A DNA stretch of 44,423 bases from a virus. Position numbers and translations under genes: made by a program. Positions 5,262 to 12,579 of this stretch are shown in pieces; the first letter of the stretch is position 1; every line of letters begins with the position of its first letter. The stretch lies in IMG/VR virus record IMGVR_UViG_3300046747_000088, positions 1-44,423 of that record; one strand, 5' to 3'. Under the pieces are notes generated by a model. That model searched no databases, was not told the origin of the DNA, and was given only the letters and a program-made list of their open reading frames with translations.

Positions 5262-6538
5262 TCGCTTGCCTCCATGATCCGCCGTCCAAGCCACTCGGCG
5301 ACGTTGACCGTGACCGCGTTCCCCATCATCGCGTAGCGGTGTGAGTCGGGCTTGGGATTCGACTCTCCCGTCTCTACCTGGTCGAGCAGGTGCGTCCACC
5401 CGTCCGGGAAACCTTGCAGGCGCTCGCACTCGGTCGGCGTGAGGCGGCGCAGGCCGGTCCGCTGCTCGCCGTCATAGACCGCGCCGGCTCCGGTGTTGTC
5501 GAGCGTGCCTGACTCGCCCTCTCGGATACCCCAGCCGTTCGCGCCGGTCTGCGCCGTGCGCACGTTGAAGCTCGGCGCATCGACAAGGTTCTGCGTCTCG
5601 TCGCCAGCCGGGCCGCCGCTGCCCTTTTTCCACTTCGCTGTGACCGTGGGCGATACCTCCACGAGATGCCCACCCTGCGCGTCTGAGTCATCGGGGCCGG
5701 CAGAGCGGCCGGACTTGCGGGTCAGCGCCGTGACGTACGCGCCGTGCGAATCGAGATCCGTCGTGCGCCCTCCCCCGGACTTCGTGCCAAGCGTGCCGGC
5801 GACCACGTTCACGTCGTCTTCTTTGCGTCGTCCTGGTGCTGAGATGCCAGGATTCGCAGAGCCGTGAGTAAGGGTGTCGGCAGAGCGCGTCCGCGCCTCT
5901 CCGCTCGGCGCAAAATCCCCGCCGCCGCTTTCGGGCTCAAGAAGAACCGCTCGGGCACGGTCCCCTGTAGAACGTCGGGCAACGACGAAGACGCGTCTCC
6001 GCCGCTGGGGCACACCGAAGTATCGGCTGTCCAGCACTCGCCAGGCGAGATCGTGAAACCCGAGCTCGGCCAACGTCGCGAGAACGATTCCGAAATCCCG
6101 GCCGTTGTTGCTGGAAAGAAGTCCGGGTACGTTCTCAAGGACGATCCAGCCTCCGTCCCGAACAAGGTCATCGGCAACCCGTGCGAAGGCGAAGAAAAGT
6201 CCTGACCGCTCTCCGTGAAGGCCGGCTCGTCGTCCGGCGACTGACAGGTCTTGGCAGGGGAATCCTCCGCAGATGAGATCGACAGGTAGGTCTGCTGCTT
6301 CATCCCTGGCTCGGCTGCTAGCGCTCCCGCTACGTCCATCTCCCGGATCTCGTCGCGCTGATTCTGCGCGAACGCTGAGATCGGAGATGTCGGGGAAGCA
6401 GGGTGTTCCGGGGAAGTGTCGGGCAAGGACGCGTCTGCATCGCTCGTCGATTTCGCATTGCCAGGAAACAACAAGCCCTGCTCGCTGGAATCCCAGATCG
6501 AATCCGCCGACTCCGGTGAAGGTTGACCCGACATTCAT
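5258..6538 (-). CDS. DNA (cytosine-5) methyltransferase
   Basis: A C5-cytosine methyltransferase that transfers a methyl group from S-adenosylmethionine to cytosine in DNA. The ordered motifs are visible: I FTGVGGFDLGF (7-17), IV GGFPCQDLS with catalytic Cys95, VI ENVPG, VIII QRRRRVFVVA, a variable target-recognition region (about 210-370), IX LTPTECERLQGFPDGW and X MMGNAVTVNVAEW. Length (426 aa) is normal for the family. No restriction enzyme lies beside it, so it is probably an orphan enzyme protecting phage DNA. It overlaps the genes on both sides by 4 nt. Confidence 0.95.
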   Translation of the reverse strand: MNVGSTFTGVGGFDLGFQRAGLVVSWQCEIDERCRRVLARHFPGTPCFPDISDLSVRAESARRDPGDGRSGSASSRARDEAADLPVDLICGGFPCQDLSVAGRRAGLHGERSGLFFAFARVADDLVRDGGWIVLENVPGLLSSNNGRDFGIVLATLAELGFHDLAWRVLDSRYFGVPQRRRRVFVVARRSTGDRARAVLLEPESGGGDFAPSGEARTRSADTLTHGSANPGISAPGRRKEDDVNVVAGTLGTKSGGGRTTDLDSHGAYVTALTRKSGRSAGPDDSDAQGGHLVEVSPTVTAKWKKGSGGPAGDETQNLVDAPSFNVRTAQTGANGWGIREGESGTLDNTGAGAVYDGEQRTGLRRLTPTECERLQGFPDGWTHLLDQVETGESNPKPDSHRYAMMGNAVTVNVAEWLGRRIMEASE

Positions 6539-7011
6539 ACCGCCTCCAAACTGAACGGCTCAAGGCCGAAGTAGCGCTCGATCTGAGCTTCGAGGCGGTA
6601 CTCCCGCATGAACGGGGTGAACGCCTCCGGGAGCAACGCGAAGCACTTGCGCCGCACGTTGATCCCGTCGTCGTAGAACTTGTGCATCTCGTCGCACATG
6701 GCGACCGCGTTGCGCGCGTCACCGCAGATGTCGGCGAGGGTGATCGTGTGCCGGTCGCTCGCCTCCGGGGTGTACGGCTCCATCGGCCGCCAGTAGCCGT
6801 CACCCTCGCGCGTCCATGCGCCGTACCTGTAGATCTTCTTGAGTCCGCTCTGCGGGTAGAGATGCGCCGCCCAGGTACGCCCTGTGCAGTCGTGGTCGTA
6901 CCTGTGTTTCGTGTCGGCGAAGTAGCACCGGCCGTCGCGATCCCTGACCAACTCTTCCAGCATCTCCATCATCGCCGGGGTCAGCGGCCGGTACGTTCCG
7001 AGACTTCTCAT
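6535..7011 (-). CDS. Hypothetical protein with possible HNH-like features (158 aa)
   Basis: The sequence has RCYFADTKHRYDHDCTGRTW in its first third and a long region ending RYFGLEPFSLEAV. The Cys/His spacing (C..H..HDC) recalls a metal site, but I cannot assign it to a known nuclease family. It overlaps the methyltransferase start by ATGA and lies 3' of the 146-aa gene with the same overlap, so these genes are co-translated. Its location between the methyltransferase and a secreted protein gives no clear role. Confidence 0.6.
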   Translation of the reverse strand: MRSLGTYRPLTPAMMEMLEELVRDRDGRCYFADTKHRYDHDCTGRTWAAHLYPQSGLKKIYRYGAWTREGDGYWRPMEPYTPEASDRHTITLADICGDARNAVAMCDEMHKFYDDGINVRRKCFALLPEAFTPFMREYRLEAQIERYFGLEPFSLEAV

Positions 7012-7448
7012 CTGAGCGCCCCTTCCAGCAATTCCCAGTCCGGGATGTCAGAGTCAAGGTGTGGCCCGTCCCAGTCTCCAAGCTGGGGCTGGCCGTCTCC
7101 GAACTCTTCGATCGGGGCGAGCCACCCCTCCATGCGCTCCCCATCGGCGACGGTGATCCCGACACTGAACGTGTCCTCCATCTCCCCGTCCTCCCCGATC
7201 ACGGGTCCGACCGCGATCAGCGCGAGCCGCTTGAAGTGGCGGCGCTCGATCAGCGGGACGAGCCGCTGCTCCCAGGTCAGCCGGCGAAGCGCGGCCTGCG
7301 CGAGCGCTTCATTGGCGACCATCAGAAACGCGCCGCTCTGCCCGTCGCCGTTGAGCAGGAAGAAATGAACGAGCGGATTTACTGACCGGCTCTCGACGGC
7401 ATCTTCTGCCTGAGCCTTCACGTAGTCAACGAACTCCCGGTACTTCAT
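7008..7448 (-). CDS. Hypothetical protein (146 aa)
   Basis: Begins MKYREFVDYVKAQAEDAVES with GGAGG 8 nt before the ATG; in-frame readings upstream are the antisense of the next gene's coding region and are rejected. The middle looks like an alpha/beta fold (PLVHFFLLNGDGQSGAFLMV, RLALIAVGPVIGEDGEMEDT) and the tail is acidic (WDGPHLDSDIPDWELLEGAL). No family recognised. Confidence 0.65.
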   Translation of the reverse strand: MKYREFVDYVKAQAEDAVESRSVNPLVHFFLLNGDGQSGAFLMVANEALAQAALRRLTWEQRLVPLIERRHFKRLALIAVGPVIGEDGEMEDTFSVGITVADGERMEGWLAPIEEFGDGQPQLGDWDGPHLDSDIPDWELLEGALR

Positions 7449-7972
7449 CGCCACGGCCTCCAACAATCGTGCCGCGAGACGCGCACGTAGCCAACGCCGT
7501 CGAACCGCAGGGCGTCGGCGAGAGCGGAAGTCAGATCCCACTCCCTGCCGGCGATGTACGGACCACGGTCGATGACCGGAGCCTTCACCGTCCGGCGCGC
7601 GTGGCGGAAGTACCACGTCGAGCCGAAGCTGTGCGTCTTGTGCGCGACCCCGATGGTGCCGGGGTTGTACGCGATCCCCGATGCCGTGCCTTCGGGCGCA
7701 TACCAACTCGCGAGATCGTGGCCGGCGCTCCGCTTGCACTCGGCACGATGCTTGCGGACGGATCTGCGGAGCTTGTTCATCCGCCCCTGACAAACCGGCC
7801 GATCAACAAAGTCCTGATCGGATCCGGTGATTGAGCGCCGCACCCTGAGTCCCTGATTGAACTTCTTGGCCGGCACGACTTCGCATCCCGGTTTAGGTGG
7901 TGACATAGAGCCCGCTCCCGCCAGGGATACCGCTGCTACTACGAGCGTTGTGAGTCCTGCAACCTTCGCCAT
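7445..7972 (-). CDS. Secreted RlpA-like double-psi beta-barrel protein
   Basis: Residues 1-22 form a signal peptide (MAKVAGLTTLVVAAVSLAGAG). Residues 88-166 match the RlpA-type DPBB fold of peptidoglycan-binding or lytic transglycosylase proteins: ASWYAPEGTASG, AHKTHSFGS (His111), PVIDRGPY (Asp135), REWDLTSALADALRF. The segment between is basic with four cysteines. GGGAGAAG precedes the ATG. It is coded within the replication operon, far from the lysis genes, which is odd. It would act outside the membrane, on the cell wall; a lysogenic-conversion or cell-wall-modifying role are options. A second DPBB domain is in the protein at 21410-22489. Confidence 0.75.
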   Translation of the reverse strand: MAKVAGLTTLVVAAVSLAGAGSMSPPKPGCEVVPAKKFNQGLRVRRSITGSDQDFVDRPVCQGRMNKLRRSVRKHRAECKRSAGHDLASWYAPEGTASGIAYNPGTIGVAHKTHSFGSTWYFRHARRTVKAPVIDRGPYIAGREWDLTSALADALRFDGVGYVRVSRHDCWRPWR

Positions 7973-8099
7973 AATCTTCTCCCGTTTTCCAGTCGAAGAT
8001 CCGGCGCGGCCAATGCCACTCGATCGCCTCGACTGATTCCCCGAGCTCCCGGTATGCGCACTCGATGCGCGTCACGATCACGATTTCGATCTCGATCAT
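7893..8099 (-). CDS. Small hypothetical protein (68 aa)
   Basis: Begins MIEIEIVIVTRIECAYRELG; likely a small alpha/beta protein. AAGGGAG precedes the ATG, and the start overlaps the stop of the zinc-ribbon gene upstream (ATGA). Its 3' end overlaps the start region of the RlpA-like gene by 80 nt, which is long but both starts have good ribosome-binding sites. Function unknown. Confidence 0.5.
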   Translation of the reverse strand: MIEIEIVIVTRIECAYRELGESVEAIEWHWPRRIFDWKTGEDYGEGCRTHNARSSSGIPGGSGLYVTT

Positions 8100-8287
8100 T
8101 TGGGGCTCCCTTCACACGACTCGCACACGACCAGCGCGGCGAACGTGAGCGCGAGAGCGCTCGGCTTGAATGGCGTCGTGAGACGGATTTCCTGTCCGCA
8201 CCCGTGACACCGCGTCTTTACGATCTGCTCGTCTTCAAGCCAGATCGCCTCCGGTTCCCATCCGTGGGCAACGTGTGTTGCGTCCAT
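8096..8287 (-). CDS. Small zinc-ribbon protein (63 aa)
   Basis: Two CxxC pairs (CHGCG near residue 27 and CESC near the C-terminus, with a hydrophobic segment LALTFAALVV between) suggest a single zinc ribbon. It starts 3 nt after the helicase stop and overlaps the 68-aa gene downstream. Such ribbons are frequent in phage replication operons; the partner is unknown. Confidence 0.6.
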   Translation of the reverse strand: MDATHVAHGWEPEAIWLEDEQIVKTRCHGCGQEIRLTTPFKPSALALTFAALVVCESCEGSPK

Positions 8288-8289
8288 AG

Positions 8290-9597
8290 TTAGAACCTCG
8301 GTTCTGCGGTTGTGTTTTCGGTCTTAGAAACGGCCTCGACGAAGCGCATCCGGTCCCCGTTGAACTCGACGGAGATCCGGCCCGGCGTTCCGTTGCGGAC
8401 CTTGGTGAAGTAGGCGATGCCGGAGTTGAGCTTCCGGCCGGTGGCATCGTTCTGATCGCGATGCACGAAGAGCACGTTGTCCGCGTCGTTCTCAAGCGAG
8501 CCGGTGCCGCGCAGGTTCGCGCCGTTGGGCGGCGGCACAATGCCGTCCCGCACGGTCGGCTTGCTGACATGCGCGCAGAGCAGGATGTGGCAGTTGGCCT
8601 GCGACACCTTCGGGACTTCGTTGAGCACGCGCGACTTCTCGTCGAGCTCGGTTGTCAGGTTGCCGCCTGGGAGCTTGTGGAAAATGTCGATCGCCGCGAT
8701 GTCCCACTTGCGTCGGCGAATGTCGCGCGCGAGATCCTGAGCCGTCCACCCTGCGCAATCGGTAATCCCGAACGGCATGTGTCCAAGCCGGGCGACAACC
8801 TTGCGCGCCTCTTCCATCTGCATCGGTTCGCTTTCGAGCCGCGAGAAAGACACGTCGGCGAGACGGGCGAGGGTGCGCAGCGCGCGCTCTTCGGGCGTCA
8901 TCTCGTTGATGTAGAGATGCGCGCGCAGGTCGAGCCTGATTGCCGCGTGCTCAAGGATCTGGTCAGCGATGACGGACTTGCCGTGACTCGTGTACCCGGA
9001 GATCAGCGTCAGCGCCCCGCGCCTCAAACCCCCGTGAATGAGCTTGTTCAGCCGGGGCCAAGGCGTCGGGAACACCTCGGGGTGCGAGTCGAGGTAGTCG
9101 AACAGCAGATCGCCGACCTGCTCGGGGTTGTAGCTGTGGGCCGGGAGCGGACCGCCCGTGAGAAGCTTGCCCTCGATCGCCTTGATCTGCTCCCAGTCCT
9201 CCAAGCCGGCCGACTCGATCAGGCCGTAGCCGGCTGCCTGGTAGTCGCGCAGGTGCGCACACTCGACGACCCGCTCGGCGTAATGGAGCGCGTGCGCGAG
9301 GCTCGGCACCCTCGTTAGCATCGCCTCGACGCGCGCGTTCCACTCGTGCGGCTGGATGCTCTGATCCTGCACGGAGCACTCTGCCGCAACGGTCACGTTG
9401 TCAATCGGATCGGTTGCCTCTTCAAGCTCGATCATCACCGCGAACATGCGGCGCAGAGTCGGCACGTAGAAGTGCTCGGGCTTGAGGCCAGCCTCCCCGG
9501 TGAGCTTCGCCAGCATGATCGGTGTCAGAAGCAGGCATCCCACGACGGCCTCTTCTGCGCCCTGGTCGTGCGGGACTCGGGTGTCGCTGCCGATCAT
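8290..9597 (-). CDS. DnaB-like replicative helicase
   Basis: A hexameric 5'-3' replicative DNA helicase. The N-terminal DnaB domain is present (EEAVVGCLLLTPIMLAKL, residues 15-32, through LRDYQAAGYGLI), followed by the RecA-like core: Walker A GYTSHGKS (201-208), MTPEERALRTLARLADV, Walker B WDIAAIDIFHKL (Asp304) and a loop rich in Arg/Gly (NGANLRGTGSLENDADNV). Length (435 aa) fits the family. It overlaps the upstream replication initiator by 4 nt, the usual initiator-helicase pair that opens and loads at the phage origin. No primase domain is visible here or nearby. Confidence 0.92.
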   Translation of the reverse strand: MIGSDTRVPHDQGAEEAVVGCLLLTPIMLAKLTGEAGLKPEHFYVPTLRRMFAVMIELEEATDPIDNVTVAAECSVQDQSIQPHEWNARVEAMLTRVPSLAHALHYAERVVECAHLRDYQAAGYGLIESAGLEDWEQIKAIEGKLLTGGPLPAHSYNPEQVGDLLFDYLDSHPEVFPTPWPRLNKLIHGGLRRGALTLISGYTSHGKSVIADQILEHAAIRLDLRAHLYINEMTPEERALRTLARLADVSFSRLESEPMQMEEARKVVARLGHMPFGITDCAGWTAQDLARDIRRRKWDIAAIDIFHKLPGGNLTTELDEKSRVLNEVPKVSQANCHILLCAHVSKPTVRDGIVPPPNGANLRGTGSLENDADNVLFVHRDQNDATGRKLNSGIAYFTKVRNGTPGRISVEFNGDRMRFVEAVSKTENTTAEPRF

Positions 9598-10508
9598 CGC
9601 GCCGCCCCCGCGAGCACGACTTCGCTGGCCCGGTCGAACGGGAACTCTCCCGCCCTGCGCGCCTCGGCGATCTCGTCATCGGTCATCACCGATCGCGTCT
9701 CGCGGATCTTCTTGGCGGTCGGGCGCTCGACCTGTGGCCGCATCTCGGCGAAGCGCTCTACGTTGTCGCCGTTGCGGAAGATCAGGCCGATCGAGTTGTA
9801 CTTCTTACCGCCGTGCGCCACGTCGTTCGCGTGGTCGCGGCCCATATGCCAGTCGCTCGACGCGCACCCGTCGATGGCGGCGATCAGCGTGTCGGGCGGA
9901 TAGCCGTCGTTCAGCCGGGCGAGGATCTTGCGTTTGCGATCGTCCGTGAACTTCGGCCGGCGCTGCGGCTGCATCGCCTCGATCCAATGGTCGAACACGG
10001 CGCGCGCAATGGTTGCTTTCGGGTCGCTACTCCGGCCGTTGGGACTGACGGTCTTTGAGGGTGAAGTTTCTTTACTTGTTTCTTTCTCTGGTTCTCTTTG
10101 GTTCTGGTTCCTTATGGCCTGGACATTTGCGTCCCCTAGGTTGTGCCCATTTGCGTCCCCTTTGGCCTGGACATTTGCGTCCCCTTTGGCCTGGTCAGAT
10201 TTGTCCTCTGGTTCCTTGAAGATCAGGTGGTACGAGTCCCGTGCTCGCGACCCGTTGGAGTGGACGTGATGCTGCCGTTCGAGCGCGCCGGCCTGCTCCA
10301 ATTCGATGAGCGCACGGCGCACGGTCTTGACCGCGAACCCGGATGTCTCGGCGATGAGCTCGACGCTGGGAAACGCTTCGCCCGTCTCGCGGTCGGCCCA
10401 CTTGCCGGCGAGCAAGGTGAAGACCTTGAGGGCCGTGGTACTGATCCGGTCCAGCAGATGCAGGGGGACCACGGCGTATGGTCCAATGTCGGATCGCAGA
10501 CCGCTCAC
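9594..10508 (-). CDS. Replication initiator / replisome organiser (winged helix)
   Basis: The N-terminal winged helix is clear (TALKVFTLLAGKW, FPSVELIAETSG, FAVKTVRRALIELEQAGALE, residues about 25-80). A hydrophilic middle contains 8-residue repeats (GDANVQAK, GDANGHNL, GDANVQAI, about 108-132). The C-terminal part (RAVFDHWIEAMQ, KILARLNDGYPPDTLIAAI) resembles the conserved C-terminal segment of phage replication proteins that contact helicase. Layout and the directly following helicase gene match lambda O/P-type systems. The DNA that encodes the repeats forms iterons, so the origin probably lies inside this gene. GTG start; the ribosome-binding site is weak. Confidence 0.82.
   Translation of the reverse strand: MSGLRSDIGPYAVVPLHLLDRISTTALKVFTLLAGKWADRETGEAFPSVELIAETSGFAVKTVRRALIELEQAGALERQHHVHSNGSRARDSYHLIFKEPEDKSDQAKGDANVQAKGDANGHNLGDANVQAIRNQNQREPEKETSKETSPSKTVSPNGRSSDPKATIARAVFDHWIEAMQPQRRPKFTDDRKRKILARLNDGYPPDTLIAAIDGCASSDWHMGRDHANDVAHGGKKYNSIGLIFRNGDNVERFAEMRPQVERPTAKKIRETRSVMTDDEIAEARRAGEFPFDRASEVVLAGAAR
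10058..10115. other. AT-rich, strand-asymmetric stretch beside the iterons (candidate unwinding region)
   Basis: In a GC-rich genome this stretch is dominated by T and is almost free of A on the plus strand (for example TTTCTTTACTTGTTTCTTTC). It directly abuts the iterons, as the AT-rich element abuts the iterons of the lambda origin. Inferred to be the DNA-unwinding element. Confidence 0.5.
10116..10206. repeat. Iterons: candidate replication origin
   Basis: The core ATTTGCGTCCCC occurs at 10125-10136, 10149-10160 and 10173-10184, exactly 24 bp apart, with a degenerate fourth unit near 10188-10206. GGCCTGGACA precedes units 1 and 3. The units code for the 8-residue repeats of the initiator, so they are both protein repeats and DNA repeats. 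A 24-bp period in the initiator gene next to an AT-rich stretch is the classical lambdoid origin arrangement. Confidence 0.65.
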
Positions 10509-10522
10509 ACCCGCATCCCGAC

Positions 10523-10551
10523 TTGCTTCTGCCTATGAACTGTGTTACGAT
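10523..10551 (+). promoter_or_regulatory. Putative promoter of the serine integrase unit, overlapping a recurrent motif
   Basis: TTGCTT (10523-10528) and TACGAT (10546-10551) are 17 bp apart. The second half belongs to TGTTACGATTGGGCAC (10543-10558), a relative of the TGTAACAATCGGCAC motif found upstream of several late genes on their coding strand. Weak -35 match; the motif recurrence is stronger evidence than the hexamers. Confidence 0.4.
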
Positions 10552-10558
10552 TGGGCAC

Positions 10559-10606
10559 ACTTTCGCGAATTACCCGTCCTCGATAGAACGGGGAAACTGC
10601 GAAAGT
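10559..10606. other. Candidate attP site of the serine integrase
   Basis: A 48-bp imperfect dyad centred at 10582/10583: outer arms ACTTTCGC (10559-10566) and GCGAAAGT (10599-10606) and inner arms CCCGT (10573-10577) and ACGGG (10588-10592) are placed symmetrically about the same point. The centre is not palindromic. Size, symmetry and position just upstream of a large serine integrase gene match attP sites such as that of Bxb1. The predicted crossover dinucleotide would be GA at 10582-10583. An operator is the alternative. Confidence 0.6.
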
Positions 10607-10756
10607 CCTGCTAATCGCACACAAAGGACTGTTCGTGAAACCTCTAAGAAATGCCGGTCCGCACCGGAACGCAAAAAGTGGAATACTCCCGGACTTCGGA
10701 AATTGCTCAGACACGGGGAGTGCAACATGGAGCACAGGCACAGTTGGAGGAGAACT

Positions 10757-12184
10757 GTGAACCTGGACGGTTACATCAGAGTCAGTAGGGTCGCCGGCCG
10801 AAGCGGGGATAGCTTCATCAGCCCCGGCGAACAGCGCCAGAAGATTTCGGATTGGGCCAAGTCCAACGGCTACACGATCTCGAACTGGTACGAAGAGCTC
10901 GACAAGTCGGGCAGCACAACGGATCGACCGATGCTTATGGAGATCGTCGATCGCATCGAGAAGGGAGCGACCAGCGGCATCGTCGTCGCGAAGCTCGACC
11001 GCTTCTCGCGCACGCTGCTCGGCAGCGCCGAGATCATCCGACGCATCGAAGCGTGCGAGGGCGAGTTCTTTTCCGTCTCCGAAGGATCCCTCAAGGATTC
11101 CCAGGGGCGGCTCTACAGGAACATCCTGCTCGCCGTTGCGGAAGGCGAGTGGGATCGCGTGAAGCTGCAATGGGTCGATGCGCGTCGGAATGCGATCAAC
11201 CGGGGTTTGTTTACCGGCCCTCATGTTCCCTTCGGGTACACCAAGCCCCCTGAGTTCGATGCAGAGGGCAAGAAAATCGACGACCGTCAACTTGTACCAA
11301 ACAAAGATGCGGAAGGCGTCAAGGCTATGTTCGCCGCGCGCGTCGAAGGCCGCAAAGTGCGGCAGATCGCGGAGATGTTGAACGATGCCGGGTACAAGCC
11401 GGTCCGTAGTCAGCGGTTCACCGCCGCGTCCGTCCACAAGATGCTCCGCAACCGGACCTACCTCGGGGAAGTGCGCAGCGGGCAGTTCGTTCGTCCCGAC
11501 TCGCACGAGCCGTTGGTCGGACCGGCCGTGTTCGAGTTCGTTCAGCCGACACCGCGCGCCGCACGTTCGCTCGAAGCGAAGAGCCTGCTCGCCGGCCTGC
11601 TCCGTTGCTCGGGCTGCCGTCATGTCATGGTGCAGGCGAAGGGTCGGCGTGACGCGGCGAAGTTCGACTACCGCTGCCGCAAGGACCACCACGAGTCCGG
11701 CCTGTGCGAAGTCTGCTCGATCGTCAAGTCTCAGGAAGTCGAGCAGTTCGTCGTCAAGCAGTTTTTGAAGAAGGTCAAGACGATGCCCAAGAGCAGCGAG
11801 TTCGACGACGCCCGTCGCGCGCTCGATGCGGCAGAGCACGAGTACGGCCTCTACATCGCAGACGACGACTTCGCCCATCAGATCGGCCACGATCGCTGGA
11901 AGGCCGGAATCATCCCACGCAAGGAACGGGTAGACCAGGCGCGCATTGAGCTCTCGGCGGCCGCAGCGCGCGAGCGTAGCCTTGACTTGGGGATGGTGGG
12001 CGACGACTGGCAGGATCTCCCTGTTGGGGAGCAGCGCGAGTTCCTGTCAACCGTGATCGATGGGATCTTCATCCGTCCGGGGGAAGCTGTCAAGGACAGG
12101 GTGAAGATCTGCTGGACGGGCGAGATGCCCGAGGTTCCGATGCGGGGCCACTCGAAGTACGTGCTGCAACCGTACTCGTGGTGA
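10757..12184 (+). CDS. Large serine recombinase (phage integrase)
   Basis: A serine integrase of 475 aa that would recombine attP with a host attB. The N-terminal resolvase fold is complete: YIRVSR with nucleophile Ser10, then AKLDRFSRTLLG with the conserved Asp and Arg. The recombinase domain (VPFGYTKP to KMLRNRTYLGEVRSG) is followed by a zinc ribbon (CSGCRHVM, YRCRKDHHESGLC) and a long coiled coil (FDDARRALDAAEHEY). GTG 10757 is chosen because GGAGGAGA lies 4 nt upstream and the family starts this close to the catalytic serine; ATG 10727 is a weaker option. A candidate attP lies upstream and a strong terminator downstream. Confidence 0.93.
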   Translation: MNLDGYIRVSRVAGRSGDSFISPGEQRQKISDWAKSNGYTISNWYEELDKSGSTTDRPMLMEIVDRIEKGATSGIVVAKLDRFSRTLLGSAEIIRRIEACEGEFFSVSEGSLKDSQGRLYRNILLAVAEGEWDRVKLQWVDARRNAINRGLFTGPHVPFGYTKPPEFDAEGKKIDDRQLVPNKDAEGVKAMFAARVEGRKVRQIAEMLNDAGYKPVRSQRFTAASVHKMLRNRTYLGEVRSGQFVRPDSHEPLVGPAVFEFVQPTPRAARSLEAKSLLAGLLRCSGCRHVMVQAKGRRDAAKFDYRCRKDHHESGLCEVCSIVKSQEVEQFVVKQFLKKVKTMPKSSEFDDARRALDAAEHEYGLYIADDDFAHQIGHDRWKAGIIPRKERVDQARIELSAAAARERSLDLGMVGDDWQDLPVGEQREFLSTVIDGIFIRPGEAVKDRVKICWTGEMPEVPMRGHSKYVLQPYSW

Positions 12185-12247
12185 GTCCTGTAATCTGATC
12201 GGACTCCGGGCTGGCATCATCCGTTCCCTGAGAATCACGACGCAGCG

Positions 12248-12284
12248 AAGCCCCGACCTCCACAAGAGCGTCGGGGCTTTGTTG
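12248..12284 (+). terminator. Intrinsic terminator after the serine integrase
   Basis: AAGCCCCGAC (12248-12257) pairs with GTCGGGGCTT (12270-12279), loop of 12 nt, followed by T-rich TGTTG. It sits about 60 nt after the integrase stop. Confidence 0.75.
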
Positions 12285-12331
12285 CATCTGAGCCGAAGTT
12301 TGCCGTCAGGAGCGTTTGGTAATAAGCCTCC

Positions 12332-12478
12332 ATGTTGCGAACGGATTCGCAGGATCAGGCAGAAGCTCTCGCGCGCATCGTCAGAGAAGTGGAGCGCACG
12401 AGCAAGCCCCTGGCCCCGGCCGCAGCGCGTCGGGTCCGGGAGGACTTCTTCTGGGGCCGGCACTACGAAAGGACATAG
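12332..12478 (+). CDS. Possible small helical protein (48 aa)
   Basis: An ATG frame reading MLRTDSQDQAEALARIVREV and on to RRVREDFFWGRHYERT. It is charged and predicted helical, with GC-rich third positions, and ends 2 nt before the start of a 32-aa membrane peptide. No good ribosome-binding site lies close to the ATG, which keeps confidence low. It sits after the integrase terminator, so it needs its own promoter. Confidence 0.4.
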   Translation: MLRTDSQDQAEALARIVREVERTSKPLAPAAARRVREDFFWGRHYERT

Positions 12479-12480
12479 CC

Positions 12481-12579
12481 ATGCCGCTCGCCGATACCAA
12501 CGTAGATCTGACGACCGTCCTGATCGTGCTCGCGATCATCGCCCTGCTGTTCTTCATCTTCGGCTACGTGCGCCGCTAG
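12481..12579 (+). CDS. Tiny single-span membrane protein (32 aa)
   Basis: MPLADTNVDL is followed by one hydrophobic helix (TTVLIVLAIIALLFFIFGYV) and a basic end (RR), so it would sit in the membrane with a cytoplasmic C-terminus. GAAAGGA lies 9 nt before the ATG. Its TAG stop shares the palindrome CTAG (12576-12579) with the stop of the convergent RusA gene. Role unknown; small hydrophobic phage proteins can be holin-like or exclusion factors. Confidence 0.55.
   Translation: MPLADTNVDLTTVLIVLAIIALLFFIFGYVRR

Noticed and set aside
5809-6534. Minus-strand open frame within the methyltransferase gene
   Set aside because: The overlapping methyltransferase frame has all ten-motif landmarks; this frame does not resemble any protein.
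6535-7011. A restriction endonuclease partner of the methyltransferase
   Set aside because: The Cys/His pattern is suggestive, but no catalytic motif (PD-(D/E)XK, HNH, GIY-YIG) can be identified with confidence.
10505-11890. Long minus-strand open frame (461 codons) over the serine integrase
   Set aside because: The plus strand encodes a complete integrase with all motifs; the antisense frame has no recognisable features.
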